Source: Candidatus Tenderia electrophaga (lineage in GTDB: Bacteria; Pseudomonadota; Gammaproteobacteria; Tenderiales; Tenderiaceae). From it: 64,000 bases of DNA. Positions 9,368 through 19,347 of the stretch are shown piece by piece; positions within the stretch are counted from its first letter, which is position 1, and each line of letters starts with the position of its first letter. Made by a program: the position numbers and the translations under genes. Location: positions 2,046,001 to 2,110,000 of the forward strand of contig CP013099.1 in assembly GCA_001447805.1 (NCBI GenBank). Reading direction: 5' to 3'. The notes beneath the pieces were generated by a model. The model was not told where the DNA came from. It worked only from the letters and a program-made list of their open reading frames with translations, and searched no databases.

Positions 9368-10450
9368 TTACCAGCCGCCCCAGCCACCGCCGCCGCGGCC
9401 GCCACCCCCTCCGTCACCATTGGTACAGGCGCCGTTGCCGGACCAGTCGACGTTTTGCCCCTGAATACAAAACACGGAATAGTCCTTGTTCACCGGCTGA
9501 AAACCACCGGGATTCACCGTAACCCCGTCTTTCTGGTAATAGGTGTAGGTGCCGTTACTGCCGCCATACCCTGAACCGGTGCTGTAGGTATACGCGCCGG
9601 CGCTGATGCTGTCACTGCCTTCACGGAAAAAGGTCGGTGTGATAACCGCGCCGGTATCGTCGTAATCGCCCTGATTGGCGGCAGTGTCGCCGATCAGGAT
9701 GGTGCGGTTGGTGCGTTCGTTCTCGGTGATCGGGGTGTTATCGGCGTAGGTCTTGCCGCGCATGTCCAGGGTATATTCCTGGGTGATGCCTTCCGTCGGA
9801 TTGGGGTCCGACATGGTCTGGGTGATCAGGGGCTTGCGATCAAACTGGTCCTTCAGGAATTCATTGCGCGTGGTGCCGTCATCGGCGACCTGTCGGATTA
9901 TCACTCGATTGGGATTCCCCGTGCCTGTCCCGGTCCTGGAGGAATCGGAATCATAGGGATTGATCATGTTGAATTCGCGATTGCTGGTGCTGCTGTTATT
10001 ACCGGTACTGGCGCTGGCGGCAAAGTCGTTATTGTATTCAGCCCAACCGGAGTTGGCCTCGATCATGTACTCAAGATAAAAATCATCCGTTGTGGAGTCA
10101 CCGATAATGACGTGGTAATAGTTCTTGCCGCCGTAGCTGAACATGCGCTGGTAAGCGGCGGTGCCGTCAAGGTGGGCGCCGTTTTCGTCGGTGCCCCCTC
10201 CCCAGCCGCCACCGCAGTTAAAATCCGACCCAAAGGACATGCCGCAGGAATAATTGACGTCGTTGCCCGTGCTGCTGTAGTTATGGTCGTTGTTAGTGGT
10301 CGGATCAAAGTTCAGCTCAAAGGCCGCCTGGGTGTCACGCAGCGCGGGAGACAGAAACAGCAATGAGGTGGCCAGGGCCAACACCAGAGGCTGTACGAGA
10401 AATTTTAGTTTTGATCGTATAGGCGACATATCCAGATACTTCATATGCAT
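9368..10450 (-). CDS. Secreted protein of unknown function, Gly/Trp tail (paralogue A)
   Basis: This is a 360-residue protein I do not recognise. It has a signal peptide (a basic stretch PIRSKLK, then a hydrophobic core and ALRDTQAA, cleavage probably near residue 43) and a mature chain rich in Asn, Asp, Ser, Thr and Gly, with few Lys. Paired cysteines occur near residue 70 (NYSCGM, DFNCGG) and near the end (FCIQGQ, NGACTN). It closes with a Gly-rich tail, GGGGGRGGGGWGGW. A second ATG (MKYLD) two codons in, or a third (MSPIRSK), may be the real start. It is a tandem paralogue of the gene at 10588, with near-identical DNA over the C-terminal half. Composition suggests an extracellular beta-rich or surface-exposed protein. 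Confidence 0.8.
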   Translation of the reverse strand: MHMKYLDMSPIRSKLKFLVQPLVLALATSLLFLSPALRDTQAAFELNFDPTTNNDHNYSSTGNDVNYSCGMSFGSDFNCGGGWGGGTDENGAHLDGTAAYQRMFSYGGKNYYHVIIGDSTTDDFYLEYMIEANSGWAEYNNDFAASASTGNNSSTSNREFNMINPYDSDSSRTGTGTGNPNRVIIRQVADDGTTRNEFLKDQFDRKPLITQTMSDPNPTEGITQEYTLDMRGKTYADNTPITENERTNRTILIGDTAANQGDYDDTGAVITPTFFREGSDSISAGAYTYSTGSGYGGSNGTYTYYQKDGVTVNPGGFQPVNKDYSVFCIQGQNVDWSGNGACTNGDGGGGGRGGGGWGGW

Positions 10451-10587
10451 CTGGAAAGGTTATCGACCACGTCGGGGCAGAGCTTTAGCGCTGACTAATG
10501 CACTCAATTACCCCTTTTTAATTAACAGATCATTGACGATGCTCATGTTACACGCAAAACAACCTCATTATTTCAATCAGATACAGG

Positions 10588-11655
10588 CTACCAGCCGCCC
10601 CAACCGCCACCGCCACGGCCACCACCCCCGCCGTCACCATTGGTACAGGCGCCGTTGCCGGACCAGTCGACGTTTTGCTCCTGGATACAAAACACGGAAT
10701 AGTCCTTGTCCACCGGCTGAAAACCGCTGTTATCTACCGTGACACCGTCGCTCTGATAATATATGTAAGTCCCATCACTGCCCCCATAGCCCGAACCGGT
10801 GCTGTAGGTATACGCCCCGGCGCTGATGGTGTCATTGCCTTCGCGGAAAAAGGTCGGTGTGATCACCGCATAGGTATCATCGTAGTCGCCCTGATTGGCG
10901 GCCGTGTCACCGATCAGGATGGTCCGGTTGGTGCGTTCGTTCTCGGTGATCGGGGTGTTATCGGCGTAGGTCTTGCCGCGCATGTCCAGGGTGTATTCCT
11001 GGATGATGCCTTCGGTCGGGTCATTATCTGTCACGGTTTGAGTGATCAGCGGTTTTCTGTCGAATTGGTCCTTTAGAAATTCGTTGTAGGTAATGCCGTC
11101 ATCCAGAATCTGGCGCATGATGACGCGGTTCGGGTTCCCCGTCCCGGTGCCTGTTCTGGAGGAATCGGCGCTATAGGGATTGTCCATGTTGAATTCGCGA
11201 TCGCTGGTCGTGGAATTGTTACCGGTACTGGCGCTGGCGGCGAAATCGCCGTTGTAGCGGTCCCAGCCGGAGTCGGCCTCGATCATATACTCCATATAAA
11301 AACTGTCCTGGGTGTAATCGCCGATAATGACGTGGTAATAGGTTTTGCCGCCACTGGTGAACATGCGCTGGTAGGCGGCCGTGCCGTCGTCGTGGGAACC
11401 GTTCTCATCAAAAGAGCCGCCGAAACCACCACTGTCACAATTGAAATCGGAGATATACGACATATTGCAGGAATAGTTGATGTCGTTGGAGGTGCTGTCA
11501 TAACTGCCGTCATCCGGGATGAAGTTGAGGGTGAAGGCGGCCCGGCTGTCTTTCAAGGCGGGCGAGAAAAATAGCGTTATGCCAGCTATCACGAATACGA
11601 ACACGCGAAGAGGATTCGCAAAAGATTGGTTTTCGCTGCCGAACAGAGTCATCAT
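10588..11655 (-). CDS. Secreted protein of unknown function, Gly/Trp tail (paralogue B)
   Basis: This 355-residue paralogue of the downstream gene has the same architecture: signal peptide (hydrophobic VFVFVIAGITLFF, then ALKDSRAA), two N-terminal cysteines (NYSCNM, DFNCDS), two C-terminal cysteines (FCIQEQ, NGACTN) and an identical terminal GGGGGRGGGGWGGW. Divergence is concentrated in the signal peptide and first 60 mature residues, while blocks such as YADNTPITENERTNRTILIG are unchanged. The gap to paralogue A is 137 bases. Upstream, the 281 bases to rmuC are markedly AT-rich compared with the surroundings and probably hold the promoter. Function unknown. Confidence 0.8.
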   Translation of the reverse strand: MMTLFGSENQSFANPLRVFVFVIAGITLFFSPALKDSRAAFTLNFIPDDGSYDSTSNDINYSCNMSYISDFNCDSGGFGGSFDENGSHDDGTAAYQRMFTSGGKTYYHVIIGDYTQDSFYMEYMIEADSGWDRYNGDFAASASTGNNSTTSDREFNMDNPYSADSSRTGTGTGNPNRVIMRQILDDGITYNEFLKDQFDRKPLITQTVTDNDPTEGIIQEYTLDMRGKTYADNTPITENERTNRTILIGDTAANQGDYDDTYAVITPTFFREGNDTISAGAYTYSTGSGYGGSDGTYIYYQSDGVTVDNSGFQPVDKDYSVFCIQEQNVDWSGNGACTNGDGGGGGRGGGGWGGW

Positions 11656-11936
11656 CAGGCCCTTATTACTGCACCTAATATCTATATCGGCTTGTTCTAA
11701 TACATCTTTAGACTCTGTTTAATATTTTATATAGCCTATTCTATTGCTTGATTTTATATCTGACCAAATTACTCAGATATAACGAATTATTGTTACTATA
11801 TCAATATCTTTAATAAGTCTTGGGGGAAGACGTGTGTTTGCTTTAATAGCCCCGCCTGTACGCGGCCGGCGGAACCTTATTGTTTGGCATGGCATTAATA
11901 AGCTCTTAGGCCGCTAGCGCCCCGGCGGTTTAGCGT

Positions 11937-13259
11937 TTAGTCATTGTCTGCCGCCTCGATCAACAGCTTTCCGTCAAGGGCCTTCTTGGCCTTGGCGCCC
12001 AGCTTTTTCAGCTTTTCGGTGCGACCCACAAGGTTACCTTTGCCGTCCACCAGACGCTTACGCGCGGTGTGGTAGGCGTCGCTGGCCTTACCGAGCTTAT
12101 CGCCGATATCGTCCATGGATTCAACAAACAGCACAAACTGGTCGTAGAGACTGCCGGCCCGGTCGGCAATCTCCAGGGCATTGCGATTCTGGTATTCATA
12201 ACGCCAGATGTTGTGCACAGTCTTAAGAGTGGCTAGCAAAGTGGTGGGACTGACCACGATGATGTTCTTGTCGAAGGCCTCGCGGAAGATATCGCGGTCG
12301 TTTTCCACCGCGGTGATGAAGGCTGCCTCGATGGGCACGAACAGCAGCACGAAATCGAGCGACCTAATTTCGGCCAGGCTTTCATAGTTTTTGACGCTGA
12401 GCGCTTTTATGTGGGCCTTGAGTGAGGCGATGTGCTCCTTTAAAGCGGCCTGGCGCTGGGCGTCGTCATCGCTGGAACAGTAACGTTCATAGGCGGTGAG
12501 CGAGACCTTGGAGTCGATCACGATATCCTTGCCCTCGGGCAGGTGGACGATCACGTCCGGGCGCAGGCGCTTGCCCTCCTCGCCGGTGAACGTGCCTTGG
12601 GTTTCGTACTCGCGGCCGTTATGCAGGCCGGATTCCTCCAGCACCCGTTCCAGGATCACCTCGCCCCAGGTGCCCTGGGTCTTGGTCTGGCCCTTGAGCG
12701 CGTTGGTGAGGTTGAGGGCATCTTCGCTGATCTGCAGGTTCAGGTCTTTCAGGCTCTTGATCTCATGAAATAGGGACATGCGGTCCTTGGATTCCTTGTC
12801 ATAGACATCCTCCACCTTGCGCCGGAAATCGCCCAATTGTTCGCGCAAGGGGTGCAGCACGCGATCGATATTTTCACGGTTTTGTTCGGTGAATTTTTTG
12901 CTCTTTTCGTCCAGGATCTTGTTGGCAAGGTTTTCGAACTCGGTGTTGAGCCGGGTGCGGGTCTCTTCCAGGAGTTTAAGTTTTTCCGTGGATTGTTTGC
13001 GCTCCTCGGCCAGTTGGGTTTCCAACCGGGCGATGGCGGCACGCAGCTGGCTGTTTTCGTCCTGGCGCGCTTGATTTTCGTGCCTCAGCTCGGCCGATTG
13101 CTTTTCCAGGCGGGCGCCGTTCTGCCTTTCGGCCTCCAGTTGGGCCTGGAGTACACCGCTTTGCTGCGCCGCCGCGCCACCGCGCAGTTTGAGCCACAGC
13201 GCGGCGATCACGGCGCCGAGCAGGATGCCGGCAAGCACATAAAGCAGAACCATATCCAT
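11937..13259 (-). CDS. rmuC: RmuC-family DNA recombination protein
   Basis: This is a protein of about 440 residues with a short N-terminal membrane helix (MVLLYVLAGILLGAVIAALW), a long coiled coil (about residues 30-140) and the C-terminal RmuC domain. That domain contains KTQGTWGEVILERVLEESGL and DVIVHLPEGKDIVIDSKVSL, part of a PD-(D/E)XK nuclease-like fold. RmuC limits recombination between inverted repeats. I chose the ATG giving MDMVLLY because an AGGA lies nine bases upstream; a longer frame adds eleven residues. The C-terminus has a Lys-rich tail. It is monocistronic and divergent from the aminotransferase. Confidence 0.92.
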   Translation of the reverse strand: MDMVLLYVLAGILLGAVIAALWLKLRGGAAAQQSGVLQAQLEAERQNGARLEKQSAELRHENQARQDENSQLRAAIARLETQLAEERKQSTEKLKLLEETRTRLNTEFENLANKILDEKSKKFTEQNRENIDRVLHPLREQLGDFRRKVEDVYDKESKDRMSLFHEIKSLKDLNLQISEDALNLTNALKGQTKTQGTWGEVILERVLEESGLHNGREYETQGTFTGEEGKRLRPDVIVHLPEGKDIVIDSKVSLTAYERYCSSDDDAQRQAALKEHIASLKAHIKALSVKNYESLAEIRSLDFVLLFVPIEAAFITAVENDRDIFREAFDKNIIVVSPTTLLATLKTVHNIWRYEYQNRNALEIADRAGSLYDQFVLFVESMDDIGDKLGKASDAYHTARKRLVDGKGNLVGRTEKLKKLGAKAKKALDGKLLIEAADND

Positions 13260-13314
13260 CCAAACGAGTCCTTTAGTAAGATCCACCCGCAAATTACACC
13301 ACAGTAATCGGCGC

Positions 13315-13344
13315 TTGCCAGGATTGCAAGCGATTCACTATAGT
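13315..13344 (+). promoter_or_regulatory. Candidate sigma-70 promoter for the aminotransferase
   Basis: TTGCCA and TATAGT are separated by 18 bases, with the -10 ending 33 bases before the ATG. Five of six positions in the -10 and four of six in the -35 match consensus. No strong ribosome-binding site precedes the ATG. Confidence 0.5.
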
Positions 13345-13377
13345 AATCAGACATCTACAATCAAAAGTTAATACATT

Positions 13378-14508
13378 ATGCCAAAATCCGACACGCAGCA
13401 GTTCCCCCATCTCGAGCACATGATCCACCTCAACCACGCCGCTGTGGCCCCCTGGCCGGCGGTGACGCGGGATGCGGTGCGGGGCTTCGCCGATGAAAAC
13501 GCCCGTCTCGGCTCGAGCCATTATCCCGCCTGGCTCAAGCTGGAGCAGCTGTTACGGCGCCAACTGGCGGAACTGATCAACGCCCCCTCCGCCGACGACA
13601 TCGCCCTGGTCAAGAACACCTCCGAGGCGCTCTCCTTCGTCGCCTACGGCCTGGAGTGGCAGGTGGGTCACAACATCGTTTCCAGCGATCAGGAGTTTCC
13701 CTCCAATCGCATCGTCTGGGAATCCTTGGGGCAATACGGGGTGGAGTTTCGCGAGGCTGATCTGAACAGCGGCGCCAGTCCCGAGGAGGCGCTGTTCGCC
13801 AAGGTGGATCAGAACACGCGCATGATCACCATCAGTTCCATCCAGTATGCCTCGGGCTTGCGCATGGACCTGGAACGCATCGGCCGGTTCTGCCGCGAAA
13901 ATGGAATCCTGTTCTGCGTCGACGCCATCCAGAGTGTCGGTGCGGTGCAATTCGACGTGCAGGCCGTCAAGGCCGACTTCGTCATGGCCGACGGCCACAA
14001 GTGGATGCTGGGGCCGGAGGGGCTGGGCTTTTTCTACTGCCGCCCCGAGTTGCGCGAACAGCTCAAGCTGACCCAGTACGGCTGGCACATGGTCGATCCG
14101 CTGGGCAACTACACCTATAAAGATTGGAAGGTCGCCAAGACGGCGCGGCGCTTCGAGTGCGGCAGCCCGAATATGATCGCCATTCATGCCTTGCAGGCCA
14201 GTATTCAATTGCTGCTGGAGACCGGCATGGATCTAGTGGAAAGACGGCTGTTGGAAAACAGTCGCTATTTATGCCAACGAATAGATGCCATGCAAGGTGT
14301 AGAGTTGCTCACCAATACCGACGCGGGGCGCTACGGCGGCATTGTCAGTTTTACTGCCGGTGACAAGGATGATGAGATATTCCAGACGTTGCAGCAGCGT
14401 AATGTGTTCTGCGCTTTGCGTGGCGGCGGGATACGGTTTTCGCCGCATTTCTATACGCCGCGGGCGCTGCTGGATGAGGCATTGGAGGTTGTGGCTAGGG
14501 GGCTTTAA
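13378..14508 (+). CDS. Class V aminotransferase (cysteine-desulfurase-like fold), PLP enzyme
   Basis: This 376-residue fold-type I PLP enzyme of aminotransferase class V carries the internal aldimine Lys in MADGHKWMLGPEG (about residue 206), the PLP Asp/Gln region FCVDAIQSVGAVQFD (about 178-192) and the N-terminal LNHAAVAPWP. Class V includes cysteine desulfurases, isopenicillin-N epimerase-like enzymes and kynureninases. A catalytic Cys loop like that of SufS or IscS is not evident in the C-terminal part, so I do not call it a desulfurase. The last residues (VARGL) are encoded by the outer part of a repeat element that contains the stop codon. Confidence 0.85.
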   Translation: MPKSDTQQFPHLEHMIHLNHAAVAPWPAVTRDAVRGFADENARLGSSHYPAWLKLEQLLRRQLAELINAPSADDIALVKNTSEALSFVAYGLEWQVGHNIVSSDQEFPSNRIVWESLGQYGVEFREADLNSGASPEEALFAKVDQNTRMITISSIQYASGLRMDLERIGRFCRENGILFCVDAIQSVGAVQFDVQAVKADFVMADGHKWMLGPEGLGFFYCRPELREQLKLTQYGWHMVDPLGNYTYKDWKVAKTARRFECGSPNMIAIHALQASIQLLLETGMDLVERRLLENSRYLCQRIDAMQGVELLTNTDAGRYGGIVSFTAGDKDDEIFQTLQQRNVFCALRGGGIRFSPHFYTPRALLDEALEVVARGL

Positions 14509-14614
14509 ATCCCCCCTAGCCCCCCTTTAGGAAAGGGGGGAATGATTCTCTGCCAACCCGCTTAGTGTCATGTATTGTTCCCCCCTTTGAAAAAGGGGGG
14601 CTAGGGGGGATTTA
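14491..14614. repeat. G/C-block inverted repeat element (REP/MITE-like)
   Basis: Two inverted arms lie about 36 bases apart: AAATCCCCCCTAGCCCCCC plus TTTAGGAAAGGGGGG (14507-14542) and CCCCCCTTTGAAAAAGGGGGG plus CTAGGGGGGATTT (14579-14614). Each arm is itself a hairpin. A further GGCTAGGGGG copy lies just upstream, inside the aminotransferase coding end. Such CCCCCCT/AGGGGGG units are seen as dispersed intergenic repeats in many bacteria. The element separates the convergent aminotransferase and tatD genes and could act as a bidirectional terminator. Confidence 0.8.
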
Positions 14615-14619
14615 GGGAT

Positions 14620-15408
14620 TCAGCCCCTGCACTGAGGAAACAACCGATAGAAATTCTCGGTAGTCGCCGCCGCCACCTCCTCCACCGAAATCCCCTTCAG
14701 CTCGGCAATATGCTCGGCCACGTAGCGGGTATAGCCGGGCTGATTGCTCTTGCCGCGATACGGCATGGGGGTCAGATAGGGCGAATCGGTCTCCACCAGC
14801 ATCTTCTCCAACGGGCACTGCCGGGCCACCTGTTTCAACTCGGTGGCATTTTTGAAGGTGACGATGCCGGAAAAGGAGATGACGAAGTTGAGCTCAATGG
14901 CGCGCCGCGCCGTCTCCCAGTCATCCACAAAGCAATGCATGATACCGCCGAACTCGTCGGCGCCCTCCTCGGCCATGATGTTGAGGGTGTCGGGTTGGGC
15001 CTCGCGGCTGTGGATGATCAGGGGCTTGCCCGTCTGTCTGGCGGCGCGGATGTGGCGCCGAAAGCGCTCGCGCTGCCATTCCAGCTCACCCTCACTCCTG
15101 AAGTAATCCAGCCCGGTCTCGCCGATGGCGATCACCTTGGGATGGGCGGCCAGCTCCACCAATCTTGCCACGCTGGGTTCTTCACCCGCGTCTTCATTGG
15201 GATGGACGCCCACCGAGGCATAGACCTGTTCGTAGCGCTCCACGATCGCCATCATGGCGGGCCACAGCTCCAGATTGATGGCGACGCAGAGCATCTGCTG
15301 GACGTCCAGCGCCCGGGCCTGCTCGAAGACATGGTCCAGGTCGCCGCCGAGGGCCTCCAAATCAAGACGATCCAGGTGACAATGGGAATCTATCAATTGC
15401 ATAGACAT
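14620..15408 (-). CDS. tatD: TatD-family metal-dependent hydrolase (DNase)
   Basis: This is a 262-residue TIM-barrel hydrolase. It has the N-terminal metal motif DSHCHLD and the Glu ligand in AIGETGLDYF (about residue 98). His ligands follow in LIIHSRE (about 133) and GIMHCFVDD (about 158), and the final Asp is in VETDSPYLTP (about 210). TatD proteins are 3'-5' exonucleases and deoxyribonucleases. Its position after holB and pilZ is the conserved order (ycfH in E. coli), and it is the last gene of the leftward superoperon. No clear ribosome-binding site is seen at the ATG. Confidence 0.93.
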   Translation of the reverse strand: MSMQLIDSHCHLDRLDLEALGGDLDHVFEQARALDVQQMLCVAINLELWPAMMAIVERYEQVYASVGVHPNEDAGEEPSVARLVELAAHPKVIAIGETGLDYFRSEGELEWQRERFRRHIRAARQTGKPLIIHSREAQPDTLNIMAEEGADEFGGIMHCFVDDWETARRAIELNFVISFSGIVTFKNATELKQVARQCPLEKMLVETDSPYLTPMPYRGKSNQPGYTRYVAEHIAELKGISVEEVAAATTENFYRLFPQCRG

Positions 15409-15435
15409 AAAATTGAAAGTATTACTTTAAGGGAA

Positions 15436-15816
15436 TTACATGGTATGGGTGGGACGATCCGACTTGAGCGCGCCGCCCAGATAGGTTTCGATCTTCTTGC
15501 GCGCATTCTCGCCGTCCTGGTCGGAGGCGAATTGCACCCCGATGCCGGCCACCCGGTTGCCCTGGGCGCCCTTGGGGGTGATCCAAATCACCTTGCCGAC
15601 GATAGGCAGTTTTTCGGTCTCTTCCATCAGCTTGAGCAGCATGAAGACTTCGTCGCCCAGCTTGTAGTCCTTGTTGGTGGGGATAAACAGGCCGCCGTTT
15701 TTGACAAACGGCATATAGGCCGCGTAAAGGGCGCCTTTGTCCTTGATGGTGAGTGACAAAATCCCTTGTCGCGGCGCTGCGGGGGCAGACGGTTTGTTGT
15801 CTTCTGCTTCAGCCAT
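15436..15816 (-). CDS. pilZ: Type IV pilus assembly protein PilZ
   Basis: This 126-residue PilZ-fold protein lies between holB and tatD, the position of the founding member PilZ of Pseudomonas. As in that protein, the two c-di-GMP motifs (RxxxR and D/NxSxxG) are absent; the equivalent regions read QGILSLTIKDK and FVKNGGLF. It is therefore expected not to bind c-di-GMP but to take part in type IV pilus assembly with PilB and FimX-like partners. The N-terminal 20 residues are Ala/Pro-rich and probably disordered. Confidence 0.88.
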   Translation of the reverse strand: MAEAEDNKPSAPAAPRQGILSLTIKDKGALYAAYMPFVKNGGLFIPTNKDYKLGDEVFMLLKLMEETEKLPIVGKVIWITPKGAQGNRVAGIGVQFASDQDGENARKKIETYLGGALKSDRPTHTM

Positions 15817-15849
15817 TGGCTTAGTTATCGTACCTAACTTGTTTTATCT

Positions 15850-17495
<1,646 letters not shown>

Positions 17496-18512
17496 TTATG
17501 GTTGGCGCCTGAGTTGGTATTGTCGCACTGCGTTAATGTGTTCTTCCAGCGTGGCGGAGAAATGGTGACTGCCGTCGCCCTTGGCGACGAAGTACAGGCT
17601 TTCACCCGGCGCGGGATGCAAGGCGGCATAGACCGCGTCGGCGCCCGGCAGGGCGATGGGCGTGGGCGGCAGGCCATGACGGGTGTAGGTGTTATAAGGG
17701 GTGTCATGGCGTAGGTCACGACGCCGGATATTGCCGTCAAAATCCTCGCCCAGGCCGTAGATCACGGTGGGGTCGGTCTGCAGGCGCATGCCCTTTTCCA
17801 GCCGCCGCACAAAGACGCCGGCGATTTCGGCCCGCTCCGCCGGCACGGCGGTCTCCTTCTCGATGATGGATGCCATGATCAGAGCCTCGTAGGGGCTTGC
17901 ATAGGGCAGCCCGGCGGCGCGCAGCGGCCACTCGCGTTGCAAGAGCGCGCGCATGGCCTGATAGGCGCGTTTGAGGAATTCCACATCACTCAGGCCGGCG
18001 GCGAAGTGATAGGTCTCGGGGAGAAAGCGGCCTTCCGGATGCTCCCCCGCCACCCCCAGGCGGTGCATGATTTGGGCGCTGTCCAAACCCTCCAGGGTAT
18101 GGCTCAGCTTTTCATGCGCGGCGACCGCCTGCAGCATCTCTTTGAAGGTCCAGCCTTCGACAACGGTGAGGGCGTATTGCACCACCTCGCCGGCCACCAT
18201 GCGATCGAGCAGTTGCAGCGGCGTCATGCCGGGTTCGAGGCGGTATTCGCCAGCTTGGAGCCGTTGCGCGTGGCCGCGCCAGCGCCCCACGAGGCTGAGA
18301 TAGCGCGGCTGCTCGATCACCCCCGCGTTGTGGAGCCGGCGCGCAATCCCACTCAGGCTGCTGCCCGGCTCAACCACGAAGATCTTTTCTGCGGTGACAT
18401 TCATCGCGTTGCGCTGAAAGCTAAACAGCTCGAACGCGAACCAGCCCCCCACCAGACCTAGACCGATGGCGCTGATGCCTAGCAGCTTGAAAACGAATTT
18501 AGATATTTTCAT
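17496..18512 (-). CDS. mltG: Endolytic murein transglycosylase MltG
   Basis: This YceG/MltG family protein of about 338 residues has an N-terminal membrane anchor (FKLLGISAIGLGLVGGWFAF), a LysM-like region (VEPGSSLSGIARRLHNAGVI) and the catalytic domain with the Glu in ASIIEKETAVPAERAEIAGV. MltG cleaves nascent glycan strands and sets their length. The start MKISKFVF was chosen because the membrane anchor follows at once. It overlaps the pabC end by 14 bases; upstream ATGs in the same frame are possible. Confidence 0.94.
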   Translation of the reverse strand: MKISKFVFKLLGISAIGLGLVGGWFAFELFSFQRNAMNVTAEKIFVVEPGSSLSGIARRLHNAGVIEQPRYLSLVGRWRGHAQRLQAGEYRLEPGMTPLQLLDRMVAGEVVQYALTVVEGWTFKEMLQAVAAHEKLSHTLEGLDSAQIMHRLGVAGEHPEGRFLPETYHFAAGLSDVEFLKRAYQAMRALLQREWPLRAAGLPYASPYEALIMASIIEKETAVPAERAEIAGVFVRRLEKGMRLQTDPTVIYGLGEDFDGNIRRRDLRHDTPYNTYTRHGLPPTPIALPGADAVYAALHPAPGESLYFVAKGDGSHHFSATLEEHINAVRQYQLRRQP

Positions 18513-19347
18513 GGCCCGCATGCTCATGCCTGGCGCGATCAAGCGCGTTGATGATCTGGTGCGTCAGCGGCCCCGCTGGAAAGCTATACTGCTCCAGTTG
18601 TTTGAGTGGCCAAATACCAATCAGGGAGTTGCAAATGAACAGCTCGTCCGCGGCCTCGAGGTCAGCGCGGCTGAAGTGACCGATGTCACACGGAATGTGG
18701 CCGCTACGGGCGATATCCAGAATCACATCCCGCATAATGCCGGCCACGCCGCAGTTGGCCAAATCAGGCGTGTACAGCGTGCCGGCCTTGATAAAAAACA
18801 CATTGCTCATGGTGGCTTCGATGAGATGCCCGTGCACATCCAGCATCAGCCCCTCATGGATATGTGCGTCATCCCATTCACTGCGCGCCAGGACTTGTTC
18901 CAAGCGGTTGAGGTGTTTGATGCCGGCCAAGGCCGGATTGATGCCGAGCGCCGTTGTACAGATACGGGCCGCCACCCCGGCGCGTTGATTGGCGGCGGGA
19001 TGGTCGGGCCAATCGTACAAGGAGACGATCCGGTTGGGCCGCGCCAGGGTGTACTCGGGGGCGCGATAACCGCGACCGCCCTCGCCACGGGTGACGATGA
19101 TCTTGATCACCGCCTCACTGCGGCCTTGAAGCAAGTGCCGCGCCTCGGCCAACAGCAATCGGCTGTCCGGACACGGGATCTGCAAGCGCCGGCAGCCGGC
19201 CTGCAATCGCTGCATGTGTTGCTGCCAGAACTCCAGTCGGCCCCGGCGTACCGCGATGGTTTCGAACAGGCCGTCACCGTACTGCAGGCCGCGATCCTGC
19301 AAACCGATGTCGATGGCGCTGTGACCGTTAAGCAGATGCGGCATCAT
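18499..19347 (-). CDS. pabC: Aminodeoxychorismate lyase (fold-type IV PLP enzyme)
   Basis: This branched-chain aminotransferase-fold enzyme converts 4-amino-4-deoxychorismate to p-aminobenzoate and pyruvate for folate synthesis. Visible motifs are LQDRGLQYGDGLFETI near the N-terminus, the Lys region NPALAGIKHLNRLEQVLA and the PLP phosphate site EATMSNVFFIKAG. The start is one of two adjacent ATGs (MMPHLLNG). A longer frame reaches 30 codons upstream into pabB but has a low-complexity, family-unlike N-terminus. It overlaps the pabB end by about 20 bases. Confidence 0.93.
   Translation of the reverse strand: MMPHLLNGHSAIDIGLQDRGLQYGDGLFETIAVRRGRLEFWQQHMQRLQAGCRRLQIPCPDSRLLLAEARHLLQGRSEAVIKIIVTRGEGGRGYRAPEYTLARPNRIVSLYDWPDHPAANQRAGVAARICTTALGINPALAGIKHLNRLEQVLARSEWDDAHIHEGLMLDVHGHLIEATMSNVFFIKAGTLYTPDLANCGVAGIMRDVILDIARSGHIPCDIGHFSRADLEAADELFICNSLIGIWPLKQLEQYSFPAGPLTHQIINALDRARHEHAGHENI

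Larger units (their letters stand above)
9368..11655 (-). repeat. Tandem gene duplication with recently homogenised 3' halves
   Basis: The two secreted-protein genes are direct repeats. About 45 bases around 9411-9470 and 10631-10690 are identical, and so is a run of about 70 bases around 9705-9775 and 10925-10995 apart from single changes, including at third positions. Synonymous identity this high next to clearly diverged 5' parts points to recent duplication or gene conversion of the 3' halves. Confidence 0.75.

Noticed and set aside
13378..14508. Calling the class V aminotransferase the missing IscS/SufS
   Set aside because: A catalytic Cys loop typical of cysteine desulfurases is not visible in the C-terminal part, and the gene is far from iscU.
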